From positions 1 to 64,000 of the forward strand of contig JAYKGV010000006.1 of assembly GCA_035285595.1 (NCBI GenBank): a stretch of 64,000 nt of DNA, given 5' to 3'. The DNA comes from VGJW01 sp035285595 (lineage in GTDB: Bacteria; Cyanobacteriota; Sericytochromatia; S15B-MN24; VGJW01). The notes under the pieces were generated by a model, which was given only the letters and a program-made list of their open reading frames with translations, was not told the origin of the DNA and did no database searches. The stretch's first letter is position 1; each line of letters opens with the position of its first letter. The position numbers and the translations under genes are program-made. This document shows positions 25,093-34,050 of the stretch, one piece after another.

Positions 25093-25763
25093 ACCTTGTC
25101 ATCACCCTCGATGGCCCTGCCGGCGCAGGCAAGAGCACGCTGGCCAGAGGCCTTGCCCAGGCCTTGGGCTGGACCTATCTCGACACCGGCGCGATGTACC
25201 GGGCTGTCACGTGGGCAGCTTTGGATCGCGGACTGGACTTGACCGACGACGCGATCCTGGAGGCCCTGGCCCGGATGCTGCAGATCGTCCTCGAACCCGT
25301 CCCCGAGGGGACCCGGGTCACGGTGGACGGGCACGATGTCACGGCAGCCATCCGCTCTTCCGAGGTTACGGGACAGGTTTCCCGGGTCGCTGCCGTAGCA
25401 GGGGTCCGCGAAGCGATGGTTGAGCAGCAGCGACGTCTGGGACAGCTGGGCCCGCTCGTGGCCGAAGGGCGGGACATGGGAACGGTCGTCTTTCCCGAAG
25501 CACCGCTCAAGATCTTCGTGACGGCCTCGCCGGCCGTTCGCGCGGCGCGCAGGGCCGAGGAACTCATCCGTTCGGGTCGTGCCGTCGACGTAGCGGTGCT
25601 GGAGAGGGAGTTGGCCAAGAGAGACTCCCTCGACTCCTCCCGCGAGGTGGCCCCCCTGCGCCCGGCAGAGGATGCACGCACACTGCTCACCGACGGTAGA
25701 TCGATTGCGGAGTTGTTGGACGAACTCAGGGCATGGGCGGGTGAAATCAGCGTGTCCTCTTGA
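25089..25763 (+). CDS. cmk: Cytidylate kinase
   Basis: 224 residues. Cmk phosphorylates CMP and dCMP. The P-loop is GPAGAGKST near residue 9, followed by LDTGAMYRAVTW, and the family blocks VAEGRDMGTVVFPEA, KIFVTASPAVRAARR and KRDSLDSSREVAPLRPAEDA. It starts with TTG in a TTGA overlap with panC. In many cyanobacteria the two are one fused polypeptide; here they are separate but coupled. A promoter for the flagellar cluster overlaps its stop codon. Confidence 0.95.
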   Translation: MNLVITLDGPAGAGKSTLARGLAQALGWTYLDTGAMYRAVTWAALDRGLDLTDDAILEALARMLQIVLEPVPEGTRVTVDGHDVTAAIRSSEVTGQVSRVAAVAGVREAMVEQQRRLGQLGPLVAEGRDMGTVVFPEAPLKIFVTASPAVRAARRAEELIRSGRAVDVAVLERELAKRDSLDSSREVAPLRPAEDARTLLTDGRSIAELLDELRAWAGEISVSS

Positions 25764-25789
25764 ATACAGGTCTGCTCGCCGCTTATGAT
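25760..25789 (+). promoter_or_regulatory. Predicted sigma-70-type promoter of the flagellar cluster
   Basis: TTGAAT (25760-25765), an 18-base spacer and TATGAT (25784-25789) lie across the cmk stop codon. Matches to TTGACA and TATAAT are 4/6 and 5/6. Transcription would start near 25796, giving a leader of about 65 bases before flgB. No sigma-28-type sequence (TAAA...CCGATAA) was seen here. Confidence 0.6.
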
Positions 25790-25794
25790 GAAAG

Positions 25795-25854
25795 CCCCCG
25801 GGGGTACATCTCCGGGGGGTGAGACGGGCCCGCCGCTCCCCAGACCCCCGGAGG
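25795..25854 (+). promoter_or_regulatory. Leader with alternative hairpins covering the flgB RBS
   Basis: Two exclusive stems can form in the leader RNA. Stem A pairs CCCCCGG (25795-25801) with CCGGGGG (25812-25818). Stem B pairs TCCGGGGGGT (25811-25820, one bulged G) with ACCCCCGGA (25844-25852). Stem B buries the first three bases of the flgB ribosome-binding site GGAGG (25850-25854); stem A frees it. The base pairing is directly visible; its regulatory use is inference. Confidence 0.45.
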
Positions 25855-25860
25855 AAGCAC

Positions 25861-26268
25861 TTGCTGGAAGGACTCTTCGGCAAGAAGACCGCGATATTCG
25901 AGGCCGCACTGCATGGCTTGCAGGAGCGGGGCGAAGCCATCGCGGAGAATCTTGCCAATGTGGACACGCCGGGCTACAAGGCGCGGCGCGTAGCCTTCGA
26001 GGAGCAGCTGCGTTTCGTTCGCGGCCAACGTCCGGCTGAGCTGGCCGCTACCACACCCGCACACTTCCGGCTCGGTCCGAAGAGCGCCTACGAGGTCAGG
26101 CCTGCCGAGACACGTGACGGATCGTCGACGCTGCGCAACGACGGTAACAACGTTGACATCGATGTCGAGATGACGGCTTTGGCCAAAAACCAGATTTCCT
26201 ACAACTATGCTGCAGAGTTGACCAAGCGTCAGTTCGAAGGCCTCAAGTCCGTGATTCGGGGGAGCTGA
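25861..26268 (+). CDS. flgB: Flagellar basal-body rod protein FlgB
   Basis: 135 residues, normal for FlgB, a proximal rod subunit. The N-terminal helix with ALHGLQERGEAIAENLANVD and TPGYKARRV is the rod-protein motif (ANxxTPGYKA). NNVDIDVEMTALAKNQISYN near the C-terminus is the FlgB-specific counterpart. The TTG at 25861 is chosen because GGAGG lies 6 bases upstream; an upstream GTG (25819) would add an Arg-rich tail with no homology. It is the first gene of the cluster. Confidence 0.93.
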   Translation: MLEGLFGKKTAIFEAALHGLQERGEAIAENLANVDTPGYKARRVAFEEQLRFVRGQRPAELAATTPAHFRLGPKSAYEVRPAETRDGSSTLRNDGNNVDIDVEMTALAKNQISYNYAAELTKRQFEGLKSVIRGS

Positions 26269-26270
26269 CC

Positions 26271-26660
26271 ATGGGAGCCTTCGACGGTCTCGACATCGCG
26301 GCCAGCGGCCTGACGGCCCAACGTTTTCGCCTCGATGTCGTGTCGGCCAATCTGGCCAACGTGAACACGACCCGAACCGATGCCGGAGAGCCCTTCCGCA
26401 GGCAAATCGTGCAGTTCCGGGCTCGGCAAGGCCGATTGCCCGGGGTGGACGTTTACGAAATCGCTCAGGACAAGGCTCCGTTCCCGCGGATCTACGATCC
26501 CGGCAATCCCGACGCGGACGCCTCGGGTTACGTCAGGATGCCCAATGTCAATCCGGTGACCGAAATGACCGACCTGATTTCGGCCAGCCGCAGCTATGAG
26601 GCCAACATCACGGCTGCAGGCGCCCTCAAGGAGATGGCGCGCAAGGCCCTGGAGATCTGA
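26271..26660 (+). CDS. flgC: Flagellar basal-body rod protein FlgC
   Basis: 129 residues. FlgC is the second proximal rod subunit. The N-terminus FDGLDIAASGLTAQRFRLDV with SANLANVNTTRT is the rod-family motif, and the C-terminus GYVRMPNVNPVTEMTDLISA with SRSYEANI is the FlgC hallmark. It starts 2 bases after flgB. Confidence 0.95.
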   Translation: MGAFDGLDIAASGLTAQRFRLDVVSANLANVNTTRTDAGEPFRRQIVQFRARQGRLPGVDVYEIAQDKAPFPRIYDPGNPDADASGYVRMPNVNPVTEMTDLISASRSYEANITAAGALKEMARKALEI

Positions 26661-26665
26661 TTACC

Positions 26666-27076
26666 TTGGAACTGGGTCCTCTCGGCCATCTGCCCGCCTC
26701 CCTGCAGCCGCCACGCACCCCGGTGCCTGCACAGGGGTTCTCGGACTACATCGACGGTCTGGCCCCCGTCCAGGGTTCTCCTGCAGGTGTCGAACTTCCC
26801 GATCCGGGAAGCCTTCGGCTCGGCCCATCGGCTCCGGTGGCAGGCAGGGATGCGCACGGGTCGCTGTTACGACCGCTCGAAGACTTCCTGGGCGAGGTGA
26901 ACACCACCCTCAATACGGCGGGAGATCTACAGGAACGCCTGGTCGCGGGAGACGATGTCGATTTCCACGATGTTATGGTGGCATCCGAGAAGGGTTCCGT
27001 GGCGCTGCAACTCACCATGCAGATCCGGAACCGCCTGCTCGAGGCTTATCAGGAAGTGGCACGGATGCAGGTATGA
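26666..27076 (+). CDS. fliE: Flagellar hook-basal body protein FliE
   Basis: 136 residues. FliE joins the MS ring to the rod. The first 70 residues are Pro/Gly-rich and variable; the C-terminal half carries the conserved pattern VDFHDVMVASEKGSVALQLT with MQIRNRLLEAYQEVARMQV. It starts with TTG; GGAG lies about 11 bases upstream, so initiation may be weak or coupled to flgC. Confidence 0.92.
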   Translation: MELGPLGHLPASLQPPRTPVPAQGFSDYIDGLAPVQGSPAGVELPDPGSLRLGPSAPVAGRDAHGSLLRPLEDFLGEVNTTLNTAGDLQERLVAGDDVDFHDVMVASEKGSVALQLTMQIRNRLLEAYQEVARMQV

Positions 27077-27113
27077 CGGGTGTAGTGCCTCTTGAGGGCG
27101 AGGCCCGGCCCAT

Positions 27114-28694
27114 TTGAATTCCTTCATCAAGCGCCTGTGGTTTGATCTCGTCCGAATCTGGGACGGGCTCGGCCAGACCCAGCGTATCGTTCTGGGTGGC
27201 ATCCTCGCCTCGACGCTGGCAGGCCTCGTTGCGTTGGTGGTCTGGTCCCAAGCCCCCGACTTCCAGCCTCTCTACGCCAATCTCGAAGATGCCGATGCCG
27301 GTGCGGTCATCGCGGAACTGCAGACGGCACAGATTCCCTATCAGGTGAGCCCGGACGGACGGCGGATCAGCGTGCCTGCGGGCAGGGTCGCGGAAGTTCG
27401 GCTGCAAATGGCACAGAAGGGCCTTCCTACAGGTGGCGGCCAGCTAGGCTTCGAGGAACTGTTCGACAAAGGTGGAACGCTCGGTCAGACCGACGCCATG
27501 ATGCGCCTCAACGCGCGGCGTGGACTGCAAGGAGAACTGGCTCGGACCATCAAGCAGATGAGCACGGTCGAGACTGCACGCGTCACTCTGGCGGTACCTG
27601 AGCCTTCGCTCTATGCCGACAACGACGCCTCCACGGAGCCCAGCGCCACGGTCCTGCTGAAGCTCAAGACCGGCAAGGCACTCACCCCGGAGCAGGCCCG
27701 CACGATCGTGCATCTCGTGGCAGGATCGGTCGAGCGTATGAAGCCCCAGAACGTCCTGGTGGCGGATACCGCGGGTCACAACTACTCCGAGGACCTCAAC
27801 CTTGGAGATGACAGTGCCCTGATGAGTGCAGGCCAGCTCGAGACCAAACGCAGTTATGAGTCCGCCATCCGCAAGAATTTGCAGGCCATGCTGGATCGGG
27901 TCCTCGGCCTCGGCAATTCGGTCGTACAGGTCCAGGCCGATTTCGACTTCAATCGCATTGAAGTGAACCAGGAGATCTTCCAGCCCATCCTGCAAGCACC
28001 GGATGGGACGCGTTCAGGCCTCCTGCGAAGCCAGCGTGAGTCCATCGAGGAATATCAAGGGCGTGCACCGGCCATCGCAGGCGCGCCGGGAACCACGACC
28101 AACATTCCCACCTACCAGGCCTCCGACTCTCAGGGAAACGATGGCAACTATCGCCGCAGCGACGTGACCCGCAATTACGAGGTCAACAAGGAAATCAAGC
28201 GGCAGACCAAACCCCCGGCTGAGCTCAGGCGCTTGTCGGTATCGGTGGCGGTCAACGGCGAGATTCCCGAGGAGCAGCGGCAGAGCATGCAAGACATGAT
28301 CTCCGCCGCAGCGGGCATCGATCCCAATAGGGGTGACACCCTCGTCGTGGCGGCCATCCCGTTCAATGACAAGGCGGCCAAAGACGCCGAAGCCGAAATT
28401 CTTGCCGAGAGCGAGCGCACCCAGCTGCTTGACCTTGCCAAGATCGTGGGGGCCGTCCTGGTGGCTTTGGTCGCCTTGTTCCTCTTGCGTCGAGGCCTGC
28501 GCGCCCGCGAGGACGAGTTGCTTGCCACGTTGCAGACGCCGGCCGAGAAGGCCGGCATCAATGTCGCCGAAATCGTTCTGGGAGAGGAAGACCGGCGCAC
28601 ACACCTACAGCGCGAAATTTCCAAGGTGGTCAAGGCCCAACCCCAGGAAGTGGCGCGTCTCGTCCGGACGTGGATGTTGGAGGACGATCGCTAG
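27114..28694 (+). CDS. fliF: Flagellar MS-ring protein FliF
   Basis: 526 residues, typical for FliF. N-terminal membrane helix at about 23-44 (RIVLGGILASTLAGLVALVV), ring-building motifs 1 and 2 (DAGAVIAELQTAQIPYQVS, VETARVTLAVPEPSLY), RBM3 with QADFDFN, then a Gly/Asn-rich variable region (about 300-350), a second membrane helix (about 443-463, IVGAVLVALVALFLLRRG), and a C-terminal cytoplasmic tail ending RLVRTWMLEDDR that binds FliG. It starts with TTG, 37 bases after fliE. Confidence 0.96.
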   Translation: MNSFIKRLWFDLVRIWDGLGQTQRIVLGGILASTLAGLVALVVWSQAPDFQPLYANLEDADAGAVIAELQTAQIPYQVSPDGRRISVPAGRVAEVRLQMAQKGLPTGGGQLGFEELFDKGGTLGQTDAMMRLNARRGLQGELARTIKQMSTVETARVTLAVPEPSLYADNDASTEPSATVLLKLKTGKALTPEQARTIVHLVAGSVERMKPQNVLVADTAGHNYSEDLNLGDDSALMSAGQLETKRSYESAIRKNLQAMLDRVLGLGNSVVQVQADFDFNRIEVNQEIFQPILQAPDGTRSGLLRSQRESIEEYQGRAPAIAGAPGTTTNIPTYQASDSQGNDGNYRRSDVTRNYEVNKEIKRQTKPPAELRRLSVSVAVNGEIPEEQRQSMQDMISAAAGIDPNRGDTLVVAAIPFNDKAAKDAEAEILAESERTQLLDLAKIVGAVLVALVALFLLRRGLRAREDELLATLQTPAEKAGINVAEIVLGEEDRRTHLQREISKVVKAQPQEVARLVRTWMLEDDR

Positions 28695-28697
28695 CCC

Positions 28698-29711
28698 ATG
28701 CGCAACAAGATCGAGCTGAATGGCCGCAAGAAGGCCGCAGCCCTGATGGTGGCCCTGGGGCCCGATGTGTCGGCCGACATCCTGCGCAACTTGGGCAGTG
28801 CCGATGAAATCGAGCAGCTGACGCTCGAGATTGCCAATCTGGGAAAGATTCCGGCCGAAACGACAGAAGAGTTGCTCGAGGAGTTTTATCACGTTCTTCA
28901 GGCCAACAAGTACATCACGCAAGGCGGCCTGCCCTATGCCAAGAATCTCCTTAGTAAAGCTCTCGGGCAGGAGAAGGCGGACGAGATGCTTAACAAGCTG
29001 GCCTCCTCCCTGACGAGCATGCCCTTCGAGTTCATCCGGCAGGCCGACGCCACGCAGGTCCTGAACTTCATCCAGTCGGAACATCCTCAGACCATCGCCT
29101 TGATTCTGAGCTACCTTCGCCCGGGTCAAGCCGCCCTCGTGCTTTCGGGACTGCCAGCGGACATCCAGACCGAGGTCGCGACCCGCATCGCAGAGATGGA
29201 CCGCACGACTCCTGCCGTACTCAAAGAGGTCGAACGCGTGCTCGAGAGAAAATTCGCCTCGGTCGCCTCGCAGGACTTCAGCGCAGCGGGTGGTGTCAAG
29301 GCCGTCGTGGAAGTCCTCAACCGCGTGGATCGAGGGACTGAGAAAACCATCATCGAATCTCTCGAGGAGATGAACCCGGACCTCGCTGAAGAGATCAAGA
29401 AGCTGATGTTTGTCTTCGAAGACATCATCCTGTTGGACGACCGCTCGATCCAGAGAATCTTGCGCGATGTCGACGGCAAAGAGCTTGCCATGGCTCTCAA
29501 GGGAGCGAACGAAGAGGTGCGCAGCCGAATCTTCAAGAACATGTCAGAGCGTATGGGCAAGATGATTCGTGATGAGTTGGAGTATATGGGGCCCGTGCGT
29601 GTGCGCGACGTCGAAGAGGTCCAGCAGAAGATCGTCGGTCACATCCGGGCGCTCGAGGAACGTGGCGAAATCGTCATCAGCCGCGGTGGCGGCGATGAGT
29701 TGTTGAGCTGA
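28698..29711 (+). CDS. fliG: Flagellar motor switch protein FliG
   Basis: 337 residues, the usual length. FliG transmits stator torque to the rotor. The N-terminal domain (GRKKAAALMVALGPDVSADI) docks on FliF; EHPQTIALILSYLRPGQAAL is the conserved EHPQ middle motif; the C-terminal domain has the charged helix DDRSIQRILRDVDGKELAMA with ALKGANEEVRSRIFKNMSER, which faces MotA. It begins 3 bases after fliF. Confidence 0.97.
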   Translation: MRNKIELNGRKKAAALMVALGPDVSADILRNLGSADEIEQLTLEIANLGKIPAETTEELLEEFYHVLQANKYITQGGLPYAKNLLSKALGQEKADEMLNKLASSLTSMPFEFIRQADATQVLNFIQSEHPQTIALILSYLRPGQAALVLSGLPADIQTEVATRIAEMDRTTPAVLKEVERVLERKFASVASQDFSAAGGVKAVVEVLNRVDRGTEKTIIESLEEMNPDLAEEIKKLMFVFEDIILLDDRSIQRILRDVDGKELAMALKGANEEVRSRIFKNMSERMGKMIRDELEYMGPVRVRDVEEVQQKIVGHIRALEERGEIVISRGGGDELLS

Positions 29712-29716
29712 CCGCC

Positions 29717-30568
29717 TTGGACGGTTCCCCCTTCCGTTCGCCCAATGTCTTCAGGGACCTTCCGGTCACCGAGCGGGGCCAAGCGATCCCGGGGCCCAAG
29801 ACCATCTTCACGGTGGAAGACGGTGAAAGTCTGCGGGCTCGAATCACCGGCGAAGCCGAGGCCGTAAGGCAACGCATGCTCGCCGAAGCTACCGCGGAGG
29901 CTGCCGTCATCCGCGCACAGGCTCAGCGCGAGGGCGTGGCCGCCGCGCGTGCAGAGGCGGAAGAGTCGGTGGGCGCGGAATGGCGTGCCCGCTGGCAGGA
30001 GGCCTTGGACAGCCTGCAGGCGGCAGCAGACCAGATCCTGGGTCTCAGGGCCGAGTGGCTCGAAGGTCTTGATCGAGAGCTGGCCGACCTTGCCTTGACG
30101 CTGGCCGCCCGAGTCCTCGGTCGCGAGGCAAGCCAGCCCGAGACCACACGACAACTCGCCTTGGCGGCCCTGGACCGCTTGTCCAAGGGGCACATCCTGG
30201 AGATTCGCGTGGCGGCTGCGTTGAGTCAGGTTCTGGGTGGAAGCGTGCATCATCCGCGGTGGGGAGAGGTCAGGCTCGTTCCAGATCCCGATCTCAGACC
30301 TGGAGACGTACAAGTCTCGCTCGAGGGCAGCTTGGCCGATGCCCGGCTGGCGTCGATGCTGGAAGAACTCGCCACCGTCCTGGAGCATGCTGCCCCCGAA
30401 ATCCCCGAGTGGCCACTCGAGCTTCAAGAACCTGCCGAGTCCGCCCATGAACCCGCAGCGAGCCACGAGACGGAGACACCCACCTCCCTGTCATCGACAG
30501 TCGTGGAAGATCCGGCCACAGTGACCCGTCGCGTGCCGTCCAGGCGCGCCGGGAGTTGGCTGTCGTGA
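29717..30568 (+). CDS. fliH: Flagellar export-apparatus regulator FliH
   Basis: 283 residues. FliH dimerises and holds the FliI ATPase. The central part is a long Ala/Glu/Arg-rich helix (about 35-120), and the C-terminal domain (LADLALTLAARVLGREASQP...VRLVPDPDLRPGDVQVSLEG) matches the V/A-type ATPase subunit E-like fold of FliH. A Pro/Glu/Ser-rich extension of about 60 residues follows. It starts with TTG. Its stop overlaps fliI. Confidence 0.88.
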   Translation: MDGSPFRSPNVFRDLPVTERGQAIPGPKTIFTVEDGESLRARITGEAEAVRQRMLAEATAEAAVIRAQAQREGVAAARAEAEESVGAEWRARWQEALDSLQAAADQILGLRAEWLEGLDRELADLALTLAARVLGREASQPETTRQLALAALDRLSKGHILEIRVAAALSQVLGGSVHHPRWGEVRLVPDPDLRPGDVQVSLEGSLADARLASMLEELATVLEHAAPEIPEWPLELQEPAESAHEPAASHETETPTSLSSTVVEDPATVTRRVPSRRAGSWLS

Positions 30569-31887
30569 AGGAGGTCCTTTCCGAGCGGATCGCCCAGTGG
30601 CAGAGCCGGGTGTTGGCCACGGAACCCATGCGCTTCGAGGGCCACGTGATTCAGGTCGTGGGCCTCGTCATCGAAAGCGCGGGTCCACCCGCCAAGGTCG
30701 GCGAAGTCTGCATCGTCGAGGCGGGAGAGGGCCAGCGCGTTCCGACCGAGGTCGTCGGCTTTCGGGAGGGCCGCCTCCTCTTGATGCCACTGGGTGACAT
30801 GGGGGGTATCGCCCCGGGAGCGCGCGTTCGAGCCACAGGCCAGAGCCTGCGGGTGCCGGTGGGTCCTTCGCTGTTGGGGCGCATCGTGGACGGACTGGGG
30901 AATCCCATCGACGGGCGAGGCCCTCTAGGGGCGACCCGGCAGGTCCCCGTGGATCGAAGCCCACCCAATCCCCTCAGCCGAAGCCGGATCCGACACCCCT
31001 TGGCGACAGGCGTCCGCGCCTTGGATGCTTTGCTGACGGTCGGCGTCGGCCAGAGGCTCGGCATCTTTGCAGGATCCGGAGTGGGCAAGAGTACCCTCCT
31101 CGGGATGTTGGCCCGCCAAGCCGCAGCCGACGTCAACGTGATCGCCCTCATCGGCGAACGGGGCCGGGAGGTCCGGGAGTTTCTCGAGGAGGATCTCGGC
31201 CCGACGGGTCTGGCGCGCAGTGTGGTCGTGGTCGCGACCAGCGATGCTCCCGCGCTCGTTCGCCTCAAAGGTGCCTTCGTGGCCACGGCGATCGCCGAAC
31301 ACTTCAGGGACGAAGGCGCGAACGTGCTTCTCATGATGGATTCCGTCACCCGATTCGCAATGGCCCAGCGCGAAGTAGGTCTCGCGACCGGCGAGCCCCC
31401 TGCCACCAAGGGTTACACCCCCAGCGTCTTCGCCTTGCTGCCACGACTGCTCGAGCGGGCGGGAATGGGGGAGGAAGGGGGCATCACGGGCCTCTACACA
31501 GTGCTTGTGGATGCCGATGACTTCAATGAACCGATCTCGGATGCCGTCCGAGGAATCCTCGACGGGCATGTCATCCTCTCGCGCGCCTTGGCGGCCCAGA
31601 ACCATTACCCGGCCATCGACATCCTGCAAAGCGTTTCGCGCGTCCAACCCTTGATCCAGCCCGAGGCACCCGTTGCTCACGCCTCCGCCCTACGCGGTCG
31701 TCTCGCCCTTTACGAAGAGCACAAGGACCTCGTGACACTTGGGGCCTACGTGCCGGGAAGCGATCCGGAGGTCGATCGCGCGATCGCGCTGCGGCCCGAC
31801 CTTCAGGCCTTCCTGCGCCAGGGCAAGCATGAGCACACGCCCTTCACCGAGACCATGACCAGGCTGGAGTCCTTGGCCCTCCGCTGA
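30565..31887 (+). CDS. fliI: Flagellum-specific ATPase FliI
   Basis: 440 residues. FliI energises flagellar protein export. Walker A is FAGSGVGKST near residue 170, Walker B lies in NVLLMMDSVTRFAMAQREVG, and GLYTVLVDADDFNEPISDAV and HVILSRALAAQNHYPAIDIL are the F1/FliI blocks. The GTG at 30565 gives a GTGA overlap with fliH; a TTG 9 bases upstream is less likely. fliJ begins at its stop codon. Confidence 0.96.
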   Translation: MKEVLSERIAQWQSRVLATEPMRFEGHVIQVVGLVIESAGPPAKVGEVCIVEAGEGQRVPTEVVGFREGRLLLMPLGDMGGIAPGARVRATGQSLRVPVGPSLLGRIVDGLGNPIDGRGPLGATRQVPVDRSPPNPLSRSRIRHPLATGVRALDALLTVGVGQRLGIFAGSGVGKSTLLGMLARQAAADVNVIALIGERGREVREFLEEDLGPTGLARSVVVVATSDAPALVRLKGAFVATAIAEHFRDEGANVLLMMDSVTRFAMAQREVGLATGEPPATKGYTPSVFALLPRLLERAGMGEEGGITGLYTVLVDADDFNEPISDAVRGILDGHVILSRALAAQNHYPAIDILQSVSRVQPLIQPEAPVAHASALRGRLALYEEHKDLVTLGAYVPGSDPEVDRAIALRPDLQAFLRQGKHEHTPFTETMTRLESLALR

Positions 31888-32351
31888 TGCCGAAGGCCTA
31901 CCGCTTTCCCTTGGAGGGGCTGTTGCGTCTGCGGCAGCGTCGCGAAGACTCGGCCGAGCAAGAGATGCGAATCAAAGAGGCCGCTATGCGGGAAGCTGAG
32001 GCACAGCTTGCCCTCGTCCTTGAGCAGCGAGCGCAGTCGTTGCACGAGGCAGCCCGGCGCCGCGAAGGGATCCTGGATCTGGAATCCATCCTGCAAGAGC
32101 ACGGCTGGGGACAAAATCTCGACCAAAGGGAAGAGGCGGCCAGAAGCAGCTTGCAACAAGCCGAGACCACCGCCGCGCATGCAAGGGAAGAATGGTTGGA
32201 TGCGCGTCGCCAGCGGGAGATGGTCGAGCGACTGAAGTCCAAACAACAGCTGGCATGGCTGAAAGGTATTGAACTGGCGGAGCAGCGACTGCTCGACGAG
32301 TTGGCCACCCAATCCCACGCGCGACGCGGGAAGGACACTCTCGGGCTTTAG
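31887..32351 (+). CDS. fliJ: Flagellar export protein FliJ
   Basis: 154 residues, almost entirely a charged coiled coil rich in Arg, Glu and Gln (LLRLRQRREDSAEQEMRIKE onwards), as expected for FliJ, the central stalk and chaperone-escort protein of the export ATPase. Overall sequence conservation in this family is low; the call rests on the coiled coil, the size and the position directly after fliI in a TGATG junction. Confidence 0.88.
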   Translation: MPKAYRFPLEGLLRLRQRREDSAEQEMRIKEAAMREAEAQLALVLEQRAQSLHEAARRREGILDLESILQEHGWGQNLDQREEAARSSLQQAETTAAHAREEWLDARRQREMVERLKSKQQLAWLKGIELAEQRLLDELATQSHARRGKDTLGL

Positions 32352-32403
32352 TCCTGTCGAGGCCTGCCGATGGAGAATCATCGCCCCTCACACGAGGACC
32401 TCC

Positions 32404-34035
32404 ATGACCCCGGTCGACACCCAGTTTCCACTCGCGGCGCGGCTTGCCCCGGCAGGTCGCGAGGCCGCGCGACCTGCGCAAACCTCGGCCGTCCTGGCCT
32501 TCGCTGGCGTGCTCAAAGAGACGGTGAATCGCAAGGAGCCGATGCGGCAGCGGTCAACTGAACAGCCGTCGCGGATGCTCGCCAAGCCAGAAAGCCAGCC
32601 GGGCCGTACATCTCAGGCTCGGCCAGGGCACACGTCCACCCGACATCCTGCTCCACGAGCCAGGCAAGAGGCCCATGGGGCCGTGGGTCCGGCGGCATCC
32701 ACCCACGTCGGCACGACGAACAAACCGCATCAGCCAACCAGCGGATCGCCGACGACCAAGGGAGAGTCCCTTCGGCCGAACGTCCGAAAGGTTCTGGGAC
32801 AGAAGGGCGGCACAGCCACGGAGGGGTCGAAACCTCGTTCAATCGCTCACGCGACGCCCGCAGAGGCCGTGACGGCAGAAGTCCTGTCGCGAGAGGTCCT
32901 GGCTCCCGAATTGCTTGCCCTGCTGGCTGCAACCGTGGATCTCCTGCCCACCGTGGAACCACAAACCACCGTCGAGGTCTCGGGCACTGAGACGCATGCC
33001 GCAGCGGAAGGCCTGATCCCGGCAAAGGCGAGTCAGTCCGCCCCGACGACGGAACCCGGCTCCCTGGACGGTCTGTCGCCTCCGTCAGCGACTCTCCCCG
33101 TGACCACCTCTTCGGCCCAGGCTGGACTCGTGCAGCAGACGGCCGCTCAGGCACACGCCGACGTGCCGGCCGTGAGAGCAGCCAGGCAAACGTCCTCGGT
33201 CCAGGATGGCGCAGTCGGAGGTGTCAACCCGGAGATCCCGAGGACAACAGAACACGGGGTCGCCGTACCGGCTCCTTGGTCCGCCCCCGATGCCCGGGAT
33301 GGAGACAAAGGCTCAAGTCCTCGCGAACGCGCGACGGGAGCTGGCGCGGTGACCTCCTTGCCGTCCGTCGGCCTGGGCGACCTTGCCGTCGTCCCGCCAG
33401 ACGCGAGCGACATAAGCTCGAGATCCCTCGGGGCGGCCGAGGCGAGCTTGTCGAGCGAGATCCTTCCCGTGAACGAGACGAGTGTTCCGAATGCCGTCTC
33501 GACTGAAGAAGGCAGCGTGACCTCCGAGAATCCGGCCCCGGCGGCTCTGGGTCCTGTCACGGGCAGCGCGGGGAGCCTGAGTGGAACGAGACGGCCACAG
33601 GAGCCCGTGGCCAAGATGATGGCCACTGAAATTCAGGAGGCCGTCCGGACAGGACCTCGATCCATCAGATTGACGCTTCGCCCCGAGGCCCTCGGTGAAG
33701 TCCAGCTGCGGGTCGCCCTTGTCGGTGGCGGGGTTCGGGCCACGCTCCATGTGGACAAGGCCGAAGCCCGCGAGGTGCTCGGCAAGCAGATGGAGCAGGT
33801 GCGCCAGGCCTTGGCTGACCAAGGGATTCGGGTCGATCGACTGGAAGTGGTCTGGCGTGGCGATGAGGCCGCGGAGCAGCAACCCGGTCGCCAGGATGCC
33901 AGGGACGGCCAGGATCCCGGCCAGCAAGGCCGGGAGGGGCAGGCGCGTCAACAGGGGGGACGTCGCAAGTCGGCAGCTTGGCAAGAGGCCCTCAATGAGG
34001 CTGCCGGACCTGCCGATATGAGTCTCGAGTCCTAG
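32404..34035 (+). CDS. fliK: Flagellar hook-length control protein FliK
   Basis: 543 residues. The first ~420 residues are low-complexity, rich in Ala, Pro, Ser, Thr and Glu, as in the molecular-ruler part of FliK. The C-terminal Flg_hook domain is clear: IRLTLRPEALGEVQLRVALV, then HVDKAEAREVLGKQMEQVRQ and GIRVDRLEVVW. A Gln/Gly/Arg-rich tail follows. The ATG at 32404, with GAGG 6 bases upstream, is preferred over an earlier in-frame ATG inside fliJ. Confidence 0.9.
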   Translation: MTPVDTQFPLAARLAPAGREAARPAQTSAVLAFAGVLKETVNRKEPMRQRSTEQPSRMLAKPESQPGRTSQARPGHTSTRHPAPRARQEAHGAVGPAASTHVGTTNKPHQPTSGSPTTKGESLRPNVRKVLGQKGGTATEGSKPRSIAHATPAEAVTAEVLSREVLAPELLALLAATVDLLPTVEPQTTVEVSGTETHAAAEGLIPAKASQSAPTTEPGSLDGLSPPSATLPVTTSSAQAGLVQQTAAQAHADVPAVRAARQTSSVQDGAVGGVNPEIPRTTEHGVAVPAPWSAPDARDGDKGSSPRERATGAGAVTSLPSVGLGDLAVVPPDASDISSRSLGAAEASLSSEILPVNETSVPNAVSTEEGSVTSENPAPAALGPVTGSAGSLSGTRRPQEPVAKMMATEIQEAVRTGPRSIRLTLRPEALGEVQLRVALVGGGVRATLHVDKAEAREVLGKQMEQVRQALADQGIRVDRLEVVWRGDEAAEQQPGRQDARDGQDPGQQGREGQARQQGGRRKSAAWQEALNEAAGPADMSLES

Positions 34036-34050
34036 GAGGGTTGCCGCAAG

